From NCBI GenBank assembly GCA_964368645.1, contig CAYJBY010000015.1, positions 1-64,000 of the forward strand: 64,000 nucleotides of DNA, read 5' to 3'. This stretch comes from JAEDHM01 sp964368645 (GTDB taxonomy: Bacteria; Bacillota; Clostridia; Christensenellales; CAG-1252). Positions 51,344 to 58,819 of this stretch are shown piece by piece. Within the stretch, counting starts at the first letter, position 1. The number at the start of each line of letters is the position of its first letter. Both the position numbers and the translations under genes were made by a program. The notes beneath the pieces are model-generated. The model worked only from the letters and a program-made list of their open reading frames with translations, made no database searches and had not been told where the DNA came from.

Positions 51344-51356
51344 ATACAAAATGTAT
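51344..51356. promoter_or_regulatory. Candidate XRE operator, cassette 2
   Basis: ATACAAAATGTAT, a 5-3-5 inverted repeat. It ends at the first base of a plus-strand -35 box TTGACT (51356-51361); the -10 region is poor (TACCTT at 17 bases). It is the position expected for the divergent XRE protein to act. Confidence 0.6.
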
Positions 51357-51546
51357 TGACTTATATCATCAAAAGTTGTACCTTACTATATATAGGGTTT
51401 TATTAGGACTGATCACTCATTTTGCTTTTATTCGGGGAATAAGCTACAAGGGGCAACGCCAAAGGCTCTTTAGTCTAAATGAACGGTTTAGCCTTATAGG
51501 TCGAAAATTATTGTGTTTACGCATTAATGCGTGTGTGAGGAGGTTA

Positions 51547-53415
51547 ATGATTTTGGATAATATCGATGTAAAAATTTGCAGTAACTGCGGCGCGAGTAAT
51601 CCGCCTATTCACAAGTTTTGCTCGCAATGCGGCGAGGGTTTAACGCCGAAAACGTGCCCCAAGTGCGGTGCTCCCTACGAACGGGAGCAGAAATTCTGCG
51701 GTTTTTGCGGAGCTTTACTCGATAAGCCAAAACAAGGACAGACCGCCGCAACCGTTGCGTCGGAAAACAGTTCGGAAGGCTTATTTTTTCAGCCGCAACC
51801 GCAGGTCAAGCCGATTAGGCGCAATCCGATACGATTAGTCAAAGCATTCTTGACCTCTGATAAAAAACGGGGACGTCGTATTATCCGCGACGGCTCGCTA
51901 ATGCTCATCGCTGTAATATTGTTTATATTATCCTTTATGCCCGTTGTGAAAATAGATTTTATAAATAGGGGCTATTATAATTACGGTATACAACTATCAC
52001 CGGTTCACTTCATCACGTTTATGAGTGATAACGCCAAGCATTACAGCGATAATGAAATAATGGATCTCTACGACAAACGGCAAGAGCTTTCCATAGACCT
52101 TGATGAAGCTTTGAAGGAGGATTACAATGAGTACACAGATAAATTAGCGATATCCTCTAACACCAAAAAGTTGGCTAGGCAATTCTATATTTGTGCGCAG
52201 AGATGTAACATAGCAAATGGCAATTTAGCTCCCGGAGATCTAAGTGCGCTTATTATCACAGGCATAGTAAGTCTTTTCTACATACTGTTTTCCATAGGCT
52301 TTGCGGCAGTTGCCGTACTCAATTTTGTATTCGGCATACAGCGAAAAAAGGATTTGTTCAAACCAATCGCCGTATTATTTTCCGTTTTCTTGGGTTTTTC
52401 TCTTACGGTTTTGTTTACAGGGAGAATGTTTTTAGTGTCAAACTATTCCTCTATCAGCGTGGCAGGCTCCTTTATCGCGTTACTATTTTTCTCGGTGTTG
52501 GGCTTGGGCTTAACCTTCTTCTTTACCCTCTTCGGCAAGGGACGCGCCGCGGTCAAAAAGGCGATTCCGCAAATGCTTACCGTAGCCGTAATCGTCACCA
52601 TAATAGGAGCAATGTTTGCCCCTATGCTTTCGGTCAACGCTAAGCTCACGCTTAAGGGCAGACTTTCGCCTGAAAAAATACAAATCAATCTTGACTCGGA
52701 TGTCTTCTACGATATGATGATAATGGACTTGCATAAGGATATTATATCCAACATCAACGGTGATACCCAACGCAGCGAAAAAATCACAGAAATATATTCA
52801 GCGTTAGAACAGTACACAAAAACAGAAATCAAACGAGGGAACGCCCTTGATGTGGCTAAGAGCGCCGTAATATATTCCTTTATGCTGCGAGGGGGTTATA
52901 GGGTAAGCTCTCTGTTCGTAATAGTCAATCTGATGCTTGTTTTAATCGGACTAATGAGTACCGTATTTTTAGGCGTTAATACCGCCGTGCTTATGGGCGG
53001 TAAACGAAGAGCCGTATGTTATACGCTAAAAGCCTTGATTATTGTATGCGCTCTCATTGTTTTGGCAATGTGTATTGTCGTTGCAGGTGTGTCTAACAGC
53101 GCCTACGAAAAATATAGCCTGGACGATTACCATATAGGAGTTCAAGCAGGCTCTATTCTTATCACCGTTTTAGCGATAGGCTTTGCCTTCTGCCCCACAA
53201 GGTTCAAGGACAAGTCGAAAATCGGCGACATTGAGGAATGGGAGCGTTGCATCAACGACCGATACCAACAACAGTATGCAACAGGTAACGACTGCGCTCC
53301 AAACGACTACGCGCCCAACGACTGCGCTCCTCGTAATGAGTTTGCTCCCGATAACGACTGCGTATCCTCCGCGGAACCGCAAGCCCTACCCGAAGATGAT
53401 AACATTATTAACTGA
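51547..53415 (+). CDS. Zinc-ribbon multi-pass membrane protein, cassette 2
   Basis: About 622 residues. The N-terminus has three zinc-knuckle pairs (CSNCGASN, FCSQCGEG, CPKCGAPY, FCGFCGAL within residues 8-60), a Gln/Pro linker, then at least eight hydrophobic spans interleaved with two longer exported or loop regions. The C-terminus is a low-complexity tail with NDCAPNDYAPNDCAP repeats. No family known beyond the zinc-ribbon domain. The start is placed at the ATG at 51547 right after AGGAGG (a TTG at 51553 has better spacing); the open frame upstream to 51376 is unlikely coding. Confidence 0.75.
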   Translation: MILDNIDVKICSNCGASNPPIHKFCSQCGEGLTPKTCPKCGAPYEREQKFCGFCGALLDKPKQGQTAATVASENSSEGLFFQPQPQVKPIRRNPIRLVKAFLTSDKKRGRRIIRDGSLMLIAVILFILSFMPVVKIDFINRGYYNYGIQLSPVHFITFMSDNAKHYSDNEIMDLYDKRQELSIDLDEALKEDYNEYTDKLAISSNTKKLARQFYICAQRCNIANGNLAPGDLSALIITGIVSLFYILFSIGFAAVAVLNFVFGIQRKKDLFKPIAVLFSVFLGFSLTVLFTGRMFLVSNYSSISVAGSFIALLFFSVLGLGLTFFFTLFGKGRAAVKKAIPQMLTVAVIVTIIGAMFAPMLSVNAKLTLKGRLSPEKIQINLDSDVFYDMMIMDLHKDIISNINGDTQRSEKITEIYSALEQYTKTEIKRGNALDVAKSAVIYSFMLRGGYRVSSLFVIVNLMLVLIGLMSTVFLGVNTAVLMGGKRRAVCYTLKALIIVCALIVLAMCIVVAGVSNSAYEKYSLDDYHIGVQAGSILITVLAIGFAFCPTRFKDKSKIGDIEEWERCINDRYQQQYATGNDCAPNDYAPNDCAPRNEFAPDNDCVSSAEPQALPEDDNIIN

Positions 53416-53432
53416 TAATCCTTGTGCCCAGC

Positions 53433-53492
53433 TCCGCACCGAAAAACCTCGGATTTCGCCCTCAAATGCGCCCAAAACGGCAAAATCGTCAC
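53433..53492. repeat. 60-bp direct repeat, right copy
   Basis: Perfect copy of 50959-51018, beginning 18 bases after the stop of the zinc-ribbon protein gene. Direct orientation around a regulated AT-rich gene pair suggests recombination or insertion endpoints. Confidence 0.97.
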
Positions 53493-53636
53493 AGCGGCGT
53501 AATCGGTTGGCTTCCTGATAAACTGCCTTAAAAAATGGCACAATACCGCGGTTTCTAATACGCGCAAGGAGAATTAATAACCGATTTTGCGGTAAGCCGA
53601 AGGGCAAGGAGTTGAGCATTCGCAAAGTTTAACACA

Positions 53637-53671
53637 AAGAAACCCGATTTTTGCAATCGGGTTTCTTTTTT
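53637..53671 (-). terminator. Terminator of orphan kinase gene (bidirectional)
   Basis: AAGAAACCCGATT and AATCGGGTTTCTT arms with a TTTGC loop; the plus strand continues TTTTTT and the minus strand side has AACTTTG. It lies between the convergent zinc-ribbon and kinase genes. Confidence 0.88.
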
Positions 53672-53738
53672 ACCGTAGTACGGTCAATAGTTTTTCAGTT
53701 CATATTTACTCCTGCTTAACAGGGGCTGGTTTCGGCGG

Positions 53739-55202
53739 TTATTCCGTCTCGATAGGCAGGGAGAAGTAGAATTCACTGCCCTTGCCGAGAGCGGTATCCA
53801 CGCCGTAATCCACGTTAGGGTGAGCGTCCAGTATCGCCTTGACTATGGACAAGCCCAAGCCGCTGCCCACAACGGCGCGTTTGTGCTCCTTGGCGCGGTA
53901 ATACCTCTGCCAAATCATATTGACCTGCTCATCGTCCATACCGGGACCTGTGTCCTTAACGCCGAACCGCGCTCTTTCGCCCTCTTTTCTTAGGGTAATC
54001 GTCACCTTTTTGTCTTCTCCAGTGTAGTTGACAGCGTTGCTTACCAAGTTGTAAAGCACAAGCTCCATACGCGTGGGATCGCCCTTAACCGTAATATCGG
54101 GTTCCACCTCCGAGGTTATGGAATAGCCCTGAAGCTCGTCGTAAACCTTGAAGCTCTCGCCGACCTTAACCACCGCGTCGGAAAGGTTAAATACAACGTG
54201 GTGAGTTTCGCCTGCGCCGCTTTCCATCTTAGAGAGGTTAAGCATATCGCGCACCAGTACGGTCAGTCTGTCCGTTTCCTTGATAATCCTCGCCAAATGC
54301 TCCTCGCGCTTTTCGGGATTGTCGCCGGAAATATCCCTAATCAGCTCCGCGTAACCCTTGACAATGGTTAAAGGGGTTCTCAAATCGTGGGATACGTTGG
54401 CGATAAGCTCGCGCCGCAAACTTTCCGTCTTGTTGATTTCGGTAGTGGCGTAGTTAAGGGTAGAGGCAAGCTCGCGAGTTTCGGTAAAGCCGTTCTCCTT
54501 GAAGTGTACGTCGGTCTTGCCTGCCGCCAGTTGCTCGGCTGTTTTGGAAAGGTCCCTAATCTGCTTGCTGACGATACCGCTAATTAAAATACTGAAAATA
54601 AACGCCAAAACGATAACCATTATAGTGGTTATCCATAGCTGAACCTCCAGCATATCGATGGTAGATTGCACCTGTCCGATATTGTAGCTGACTAAAAGAT
54701 AGACCTTTCCGTCGGTGTTGATTTTTTTGGCGAAAATCACCTCGGTATTATCCACGGTTTGCGCGGTCACGCTGTTGCCGTTGGCGTCGTCAAGACGATT
54801 GAGAATATCGGCGATAACGGCGTTTTGAGTTAGCGGCTGTTCCTTACTCACGTCCAGACCGAACTTGTTGGTTTCGGAGGAGTAATTGACCTTGACGGTA
54901 GCGGAAGAGCTGACCTCCACAACCATAACCGAGAGGTTTTTCTGCCGCGCGTACTCGCTGTAAAGCGTTTGATACCCGATAGGCGTATAGTTTGCCGCAA
55001 GATAATCGCCGCCCGTCTCCAGTTCCTTGACGCGTTGCTTTGTATAGTACAAATCCATAAAGAAAAATTGAGTCAGCCACACAAAACCCAGTACGATAGC
55101 GGTGAAAATCATAAATGCCAACCAAATACCAAAGCGCATACACTTAGGGTCGATTTTGGCGGTCAGCCATTGTTTTAGCTTTGAAGAAGTTTCTTTTTTC
55201 AT
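53739..55202 (-). CDS. Orphan sensor histidine kinase
   Basis: A 487-residue membrane kinase. TM1 lies at about 22-45, an extracellular sensor of ~115 residues follows, TM2 near 165-190, a HAMP linker (ISKQIRDLSKTAEQLAAGKTDV), HisKA with NVSHDLRTPLTIVKGYAEL, N-box NLVSNAVNYTG, G1 DTGPGM and G2 GSGLGLSIVKA. The ATG at 55202 is chosen although its RBS is weak; the open frame extends 120 codons further upstream, but that part is a translation of dispersed repeats. No response regulator gene is adjacent on either side. Confidence 0.88.
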   Translation of the reverse strand: MKKETSSKLKQWLTAKIDPKCMRFGIWLAFMIFTAIVLGFVWLTQFFFMDLYYTKQRVKELETGGDYLAANYTPIGYQTLYSEYARQKNLSVMVVEVSSSATVKVNYSSETNKFGLDVSKEQPLTQNAVIADILNRLDDANGNSVTAQTVDNTEVIFAKKINTDGKVYLLVSYNIGQVQSTIDMLEVQLWITTIMVIVLAFIFSILISGIVSKQIRDLSKTAEQLAAGKTDVHFKENGFTETRELASTLNYATTEINKTESLRRELIANVSHDLRTPLTIVKGYAELIRDISGDNPEKREEHLARIIKETDRLTVLVRDMLNLSKMESGAGETHHVVFNLSDAVVKVGESFKVYDELQGYSITSEVEPDITVKGDPTRMELVLYNLVSNAVNYTGEDKKVTITLRKEGERARFGVKDTGPGMDDEQVNMIWQRYYRAKEHKRAVVGSGLGLSIVKAILDAHPNVDYGVDTALGKGSEFYFSLPIETE

Positions 55203-55264
55203 AACAGTAAAATCATACTTCAATAACGCCGAAAAGTCAATAGGGCAGTATTCCCTCTCCGTAG

Positions 55265-55500
55265 GACTTCTTTTTCCCCGGGGTTCCCCGCAAGACCGCG
55301 TAACGGTGTTGTGGCTATGCCGCATAGATGCGAGATTCTTCACTTCGCATAAACGCTTGTTCAGAATGACAGTTCCTATGTTTCTAAATATGGCAGTTCC
55401 CACTTTAGGCGATAGGGAGATGTTGTGGGGTGGGTTTGTCATTCTGAGAAGCAACCTCGTTGTGCCGAAGAATCTCGCGTTTACGCGGTACAGTATTAAC
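55265..55500. repeat. Composite dispersed repeat upstream of the orphan kinase
   Basis: Order: a GGGGTTCCCCGC...GTGTTGTGG unit (55280 on), an inverted GAGATTCTTCACTTCGCATAAACG...CAGAATGACAG element (55332-55372), the phrase TTCCCACTTTAGGCGATAGGGAGATGTTGTGG, then a forward TGTCATTCTGAG...GAAGAATCTCGCGTTTACGCGG element (55437-55490). The two CATTCTG elements face each other and could form a long hairpin. A very similar composite lies at 58545-58810. Confidence 0.88.
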
Positions 55501-55504
55501 ACTC

Positions 55505-55640
55505 TCCTTATTTCTCTCCATAGGACTTCATTCCCTCTCCGTAGGTCTTCTTTCCTCTCCATAGGACTTCATTCCCTCTCCGTAGGTCTTCTTTCCTCTC
55601 CATAGGACTTCATTCCCTCTCCGTAGGTCTTCTTTTCCCA
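55505..55640. repeat. CTCTCC-ATAGGACTTC tandem array
   Basis: Six or seven ~21-base units alternating CCATAGGACTTCATTCCCTCT and CCGTAGGTCTTCTTTCCTCT types. The same word family appears at 58820-58970, both next to a composite CATTCTG element. Confidence 0.9.
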
Positions 55641-55654
55641 ATAAAAAGCGGTAA

Positions 55655-55677
55655 TAAAAAAGACGGAAAATCCGTCC
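55655..55677 (-). terminator. Terminator downstream of the 67-residue XRE gene
   Basis: GACGGA-AAA-TCCGTC stem (55662-55676), followed on the minus strand by TTTTTT. It isolates the orphan kinase gene from the upstream regulator gene. Confidence 0.85.
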
Positions 55678-55840
55678 AATACGATAATGCTTATTAGCTT
55701 ATTTCTCGAATAAAAAAACAACCGCCCAATAGCGGAAAATATATTAAGATACGTAATCAATCATAGGAAAAACCGCAAAAACAAAGAATTAGGGTGTGCG
55801 TTATCCGCACAGCCCACAAAAATCTGTGAACGTAAGCGGC

Positions 55841-56044
55841 TTACAACTTCCAATCGTCGGCGATGGTGATTCCCTCTTTTTTGCACATCGCATTGAACTT
55901 GCTTTGAGTCTTAAAACTGGGAGCGTGGTGTCCCTGTTCCAAACGATTAACAGTGGCGAAGCTAACGCCCATTCTTTCCGCAAGCTCCTCTTGACTTAAA
56001 ATCAGCTCTGATCTGACGTATTGAAGTTTTTTGTTAAAATCCAT
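55841..56044 (-). CDS. XRE-family HTH protein
   Basis: A 67-residue single-domain regulator with core LILSQEELAERMGVSFATVNRLEQGHHAPSF. The start at 56044 follows GGAGG by 5 bases. Upstream, ATAGCA-8-TGCTAT (about 56058-56077) is a likely auto-operator between an AT-rich promoter and the gene. No divergent partner; the next gene on the same strand after a terminator is the orphan kinase. Confidence 0.85.
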   Translation of the reverse strand: MDFNKKLQYVRSELILSQEELAERMGVSFATVNRLEQGHHAPSFKTQSKFNAMCKKEGITIADDWKL

Positions 56045-56258
56045 ATTTCCTCCGTCATAGCAAATTATCGTGCTATATAACAAATTATAATACACTTATA
56101 AGAAAAATACAAGGTTTTTCCCAAAATTTTTCTTACTCTCTGGGTTTTCGCCCTAATAACGCCGTTTCACTCCGTTATTTTCCCACAACAAAGCCTTTTT
56201 AATCGGCGTTTACGCGACATAAGTATTACGCTGGATTTTGATAGCCGAAAAAGGTTAA

Positions 56259-56474
56259 TTATCTATTTGTTAGCCCCAAAAAATAATCTGCGGAAATATC
56301 CAACGCAAGAGAAAGCTGGCGCAGCATATCGTAGCCGGGTTTAGCCTTTCCGTGCAACCATTCGCTGACCTGACTTTGCTTGATACCCACACGGCAAGCA
56401 AACGCAACCTGTGTCATATCGTGTTCGATAAGGTAATCCCTTAATATATCCTTAAACTCAATAAAAGTATCCAT
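56259..56474 (-). CDS. XRE-family HTH repressor, cassette 3
   Basis: A 71-residue regulator: LIEHDMTQVAFACRVGIKQSQVSEWLHGKAKPGYDMLRQLSLALDISADYFLGLTN. The C-terminal ISADYFLGL phrase matches the regulators of cassettes 1 and 2. It is divergent from a lipoprotein gene, and the intergenic region has two matched palindromes. The RBS is weak. Confidence 0.87.
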   Translation of the reverse strand: MDTFIEFKDILRDYLIEHDMTQVAFACRVGIKQSQVSEWLHGKAKPGYDMLRQLSLALDISADYFLGLTNR

Positions 56475-56485
56475 AATTCAAATTT

Positions 56486-56501
56486 TATAGAAAATCCTAT
56501 A
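56486..56501. promoter_or_regulatory. XRE operator, cassette 3, site near regulator
   Basis: TATAGAAAATCCTATA, a near-perfect 7-2-7 inverted repeat with one mismatch, 12 bases upstream of the regulator start codon; likely autoregulatory. Confidence 0.8.
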
Positions 56502-56508
56502 TTTATGG

Positions 56509-56537
56509 TTGACGTATAGAAAATTCTATATTACAAT
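56509..56537 (+). promoter_or_regulatory. Cassette 3 lipoprotein promoter with operator as spacer
   Basis: TTGACG (56509-56514) and TACAAT (56532-56537) with a 17-base spacer. The perfect palindrome TATAGAAAATTCTATA (56515-56530) occupies exactly 16 of those 17 bases. Its centre is 29 bases from the second operator. Confidence 0.88.
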
Positions 56538-56616
56538 TAAGTTGATATTGTTCTACACGGGGAAACTGGTTGCTTTGCAACAATACGATATCAGAAAAAA
56601 TATGGAGGAGAATAAA

Positions 56617-57204
56617 ATGAGAAAAAAGTATGCTGGTTTAATAATATGTTTTGCGATTATTCTTATTTGCACTATTGCATTTGTAGGTTGCAACAGCACA
56701 GATAAAATTAACAAATTTGGTGACAAATTATCCAAAAGCAACAACTGTGAAGTCAACTTAATAATGGAAGTACCCGTTTTCGGTACTGTAGAAATGAAAA
56801 TGAAAGTAGATGGCAATAAATCATATACTTCCGAATATATGGGAGAGCCTGCGGAATTTACGGAAACGATTGACGGCATAATATACACATATACAAAATC
56901 CGGCAGTAAGTGGCAAAAAGACTCAGGCGTTGCCAAAACAGAGGATAATACTCCTATGGGTGAAAGCGAGGAATTTCTATCTTTGTTTAACGGCGAAAAC
57001 TACGAGTATTCAAAAGACAAAAAGGGCTATGTCCTAAAGGATAATGCGTCCGTAGATTTTATGGGAATGACCTCGATACTGATGGTTATTGATGGTAATG
57101 ATTGCACGATAACAGGCGTTGTTCCCGATGAAGAAGCAACTATGAAAGTTACAATAAAAATAATTAACGTAGGGAAAACGACAGTTGAATTGCCTACAGT
57201 GTAA
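56617..57204 (+). CDS. Small secreted lipoprotein, cassette 3
   Basis: A 195-residue protein with a lipoprotein signal: MRKKYAGLIICFAIILICTIAFVGC, lipobox FVGC with Cys 25. The mature part is a polar, Lys/Glu-rich ~170-residue beta-type domain (LIMEVPVFGTVEMKMKVDGNK, YTYTKSGSKWQKD) reminiscent of LolA/LppX-like or DUF-type clostridial lipoproteins, but not assigned. GGAGG before the ATG at 56617; the longer frame to 56509 overlaps the promoter. Distinctly AT-rich. Confidence 0.75.
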   Translation: MRKKYAGLIICFAIILICTIAFVGCNSTDKINKFGDKLSKSNNCEVNLIMEVPVFGTVEMKMKVDGNKSYTSEYMGEPAEFTETIDGIIYTYTKSGSKWQKDSGVAKTEDNTPMGESEEFLSLFNGENYEYSKDKKGYVLKDNASVDFMGMTSILMVIDGNDCTITGVVPDEEATMKVTIKIINVGKTTVELPTV

Positions 57205-57299
57205 GAGCGATTGTCGATTAGATAAATTTCATTATTGTGAATTATCATAACTGACACATCAACGGCAAATCTCTTTTCCGCCGATTACCCAACCATCTA

Positions 57300-57415
57300 T
57301 CGCTTGTAGCTTTCCGCCTTTCGGCGAGATTTTGCAATCACCCCACAATACCGCTACACGGTTTTGCGGAGAACCCCGATACTTCGCATAAACGCTCGTT
57401 CAGAATGACAGTGCT
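57300..57415. repeat. Dispersed element, right flank of XRE cassette 3
   Basis: GGCGAGATT, then a CCCCACAATACCGC...GGAGAACCCCG unit, then ACTTCGCATAAACGCTCGTTCAGAATGACAG (57381-57411). The last 31 bases match 55342-55372 with one difference. Cassette 3 therefore also lies between two copies in the same orientation. Confidence 0.85.
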
Positions 57416-57515
57416 TATATTGGACAGTGCGGACGGCTATTGAGGCGGCTACCAACGTAAATATGGTTATTTTGCGTTGTTACGGACGCGGTATATATCT
57501 TTTTAACTAATTCTT

Positions 57516-57545
57516 TTGACATAAGGCGGCGGCTCTTGGTATAAT
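57516..57545 (+). promoter_or_regulatory. hpt promoter
   Basis: Consensus TTGACA (57516-57521), 18 bases, TATAAT (57540-57545), 28 bases before the ATG. Confidence 0.85.
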
Positions 57546-57573
57546 CAAGGTATTAAGGGTTTCGGAGGATAAA

Positions 57574-58107
57574 ATGAAAGAGTATTCCGTTCTAATAGAC
57601 GAAGCAACAATCAAAGCGCGTATCAAGCAGGTTGGCGAGCAGATAGCCGCCGATTTTGCAGGCAAGCCTATCCTTGCGGTTTGCGTTTTACGCGGCGCGG
57701 TGGTGTTTTACGCTGATTTAATCAGATACTTGCCTGCCGATACAGGTTTGGACTTCATCTCTGTAAAAAGCTACGGTAACGGCACTTCCTCAACAGGCGA
57801 AGTCGCAATGATTAAGGATTTATCCGAGCCTGTCAGAGGCCGTCACGTCATAATCATTGAGGATATAGTAGATAGCGGAATCACCCTGAGCTACCTCAAA
57901 AAGCTCCTTGCCGCCCGTGAACCTGCTTCCGTGTCGATATGCACTCTGCTTGACAAGCCCTCTCGCCGCAAGGTGGAGCTTGTTCCCGAGTATTCCTGCT
58001 TCCAAGTACCCAACGAGTTCGTTGTGGGCTACGGCTTGGACTATGCGGAAAAGTACCGCACCCTTAGAGAAGTCTGCGTTCTTGAGCCGTGGGTTTATTC
58101 AAAATAA
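57574..58107 (+). CDS. hpt: Hypoxanthine phosphoribosyltransferase
   Basis: Salvage enzyme turning hypoxanthine (and guanine) plus PRPP into IMP or GMP. The 177 residues show VLRGAVVFYADL, the SYGNGTSSTGEV flexible loop and the PRPP-binding motif HVIIIEDIVDSGITL near 100, with VPNEFVVGYGLDYAEKYR at the C-terminus. GGAGG precedes the ATG; its own promoter and terminator make it monocistronic. It complements the de novo operon and transporter in this window. Confidence 0.95.
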   Translation: MKEYSVLIDEATIKARIKQVGEQIAADFAGKPILAVCVLRGAVVFYADLIRYLPADTGLDFISVKSYGNGTSSTGEVAMIKDLSEPVRGRHVIIIEDIVDSGITLSYLKKLLAAREPASVSICTLLDKPSRRKVELVPEYSCFQVPNEFVVGYGLDYAEKYRTLREVCVLEPWVYSK

Positions 58108-58149
58108 TTCCACTTTCCGATTAGCAAGGTCGAAAGTAATTCAAGCAAT

Positions 58150-58182
58150 ATAAGGACAGTCGTCACGGCTGTCCTTTTTCGT
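58150..58182 (+). terminator. hpt terminator
   Basis: AAGGACAG and CTGTCCTT arms around TCGTCACGG, then TTTTTCG. Confidence 0.9.
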
Positions 58183-58189
58183 TAAGTGC

Positions 58190-58530
58190 CGTCCGCAAAG
58201 CCCTTATACCCTCGCGCAAAGCTAACCGCCGTTTTACGGTTTTGCTAAGTCAACCGCCGCCGTTGCCGCAATAATATCCGCCTTTTCCTTATAGCCCGAT
58301 AGCCGTACCGTCCGATTGGGTTTTAACGGGTTTGCCTTTTCGTTGCACCTTAAGGTTCTCCCTCAAAATCCTTATATATAGCGCACACGTGTTACGCATA
58401 CGCGCACGTGCGCACGAGGATACGTTACCAAGCCTACGCCAAAGCCGTAAAGGACATAGCACGTAAACGCACGCAAAGGATATACCGCGTAAACGCGCCA
58501 TAGTATCACACGTTCCTTATTTTCTCCGTA
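58190..58530. other. Gene-free stretch with alternating purine-pyrimidine tract
   Basis: No credible gene. GCGCACACGTGT at 58381-58392 and ACGCATACGCGCACGTGCGCAC at 58394-58415 (interrupted by one base) alternate purine and pyrimidine, preceded by TATATATA. Recurrent CGTAAACGC words follow. The tract is a candidate Z-DNA-forming segment. Confidence 0.6.
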
Positions 58531-58544
58531 GCACTTCTCTCTTT

Positions 58545-58810
58545 CCGAGGTTGTTCGCAAGACTGTATAGCTGTATTGTATTGTGGATATACCGCGTAAA
58601 CGCGAGATTCTGCAATCACCCCATAATACCGCTACACGGTTTTGTGGGGAACCCCGATACTTCGCATAAACGCTCGTTCAGAATGACAGAACCTATGTTT
58701 CTAAAAATGGCAGTTCCCACTTTAGGCGATAGGGAGATGTTGTGGTGAGGGTTGTCATTCTGAGGAACAACCTGTTTGGACGAAGAATCTCGCGTTTACG
58801 CGGTATGTCA
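58545..58810. repeat. Composite dispersed repeat upstream of xpt
   Basis: Same order as 55265-55500: hairpin unit, inverted element ending CAGAATGACAG (58675-58689), the CCACTTTAGGCGATAGGGAGATGTTGTGG phrase, then forward TGTCATTCTGAGGAACAACC...GAAGAATCTCGCGTTTACGCGG (58754-58803). An extra nested CCCCATAATACCGC...GGGGAACCCCG unit lies at 58619-58657. Confidence 0.88.
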
Positions 58811-58819
58811 ATCACACGC

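Noticed and set aside
51376..51546. N-terminal extension of the zinc-ribbon membrane protein
   Set aside because: It would start at the expected transcription start without an RBS. AGGAGG lies right before the ATG at 51547, and the zinc-ribbon domain begins there.
53386..53625. 79-codon minus-strand open frame across the 60-bp repeat
   Set aside because: No RBS, overlaps the 3' end of the zinc-ribbon gene, and no similarity recognised; it appears open only because of the repeat sequence.
55203..55562. 120-codon N-terminal extension of the orphan kinase open frame
   Set aside because: It is a translation of CATTCTG and CTCTCC-type repeats; the kinase family start (short basic stretch before TM1) matches the ATG at 55202.
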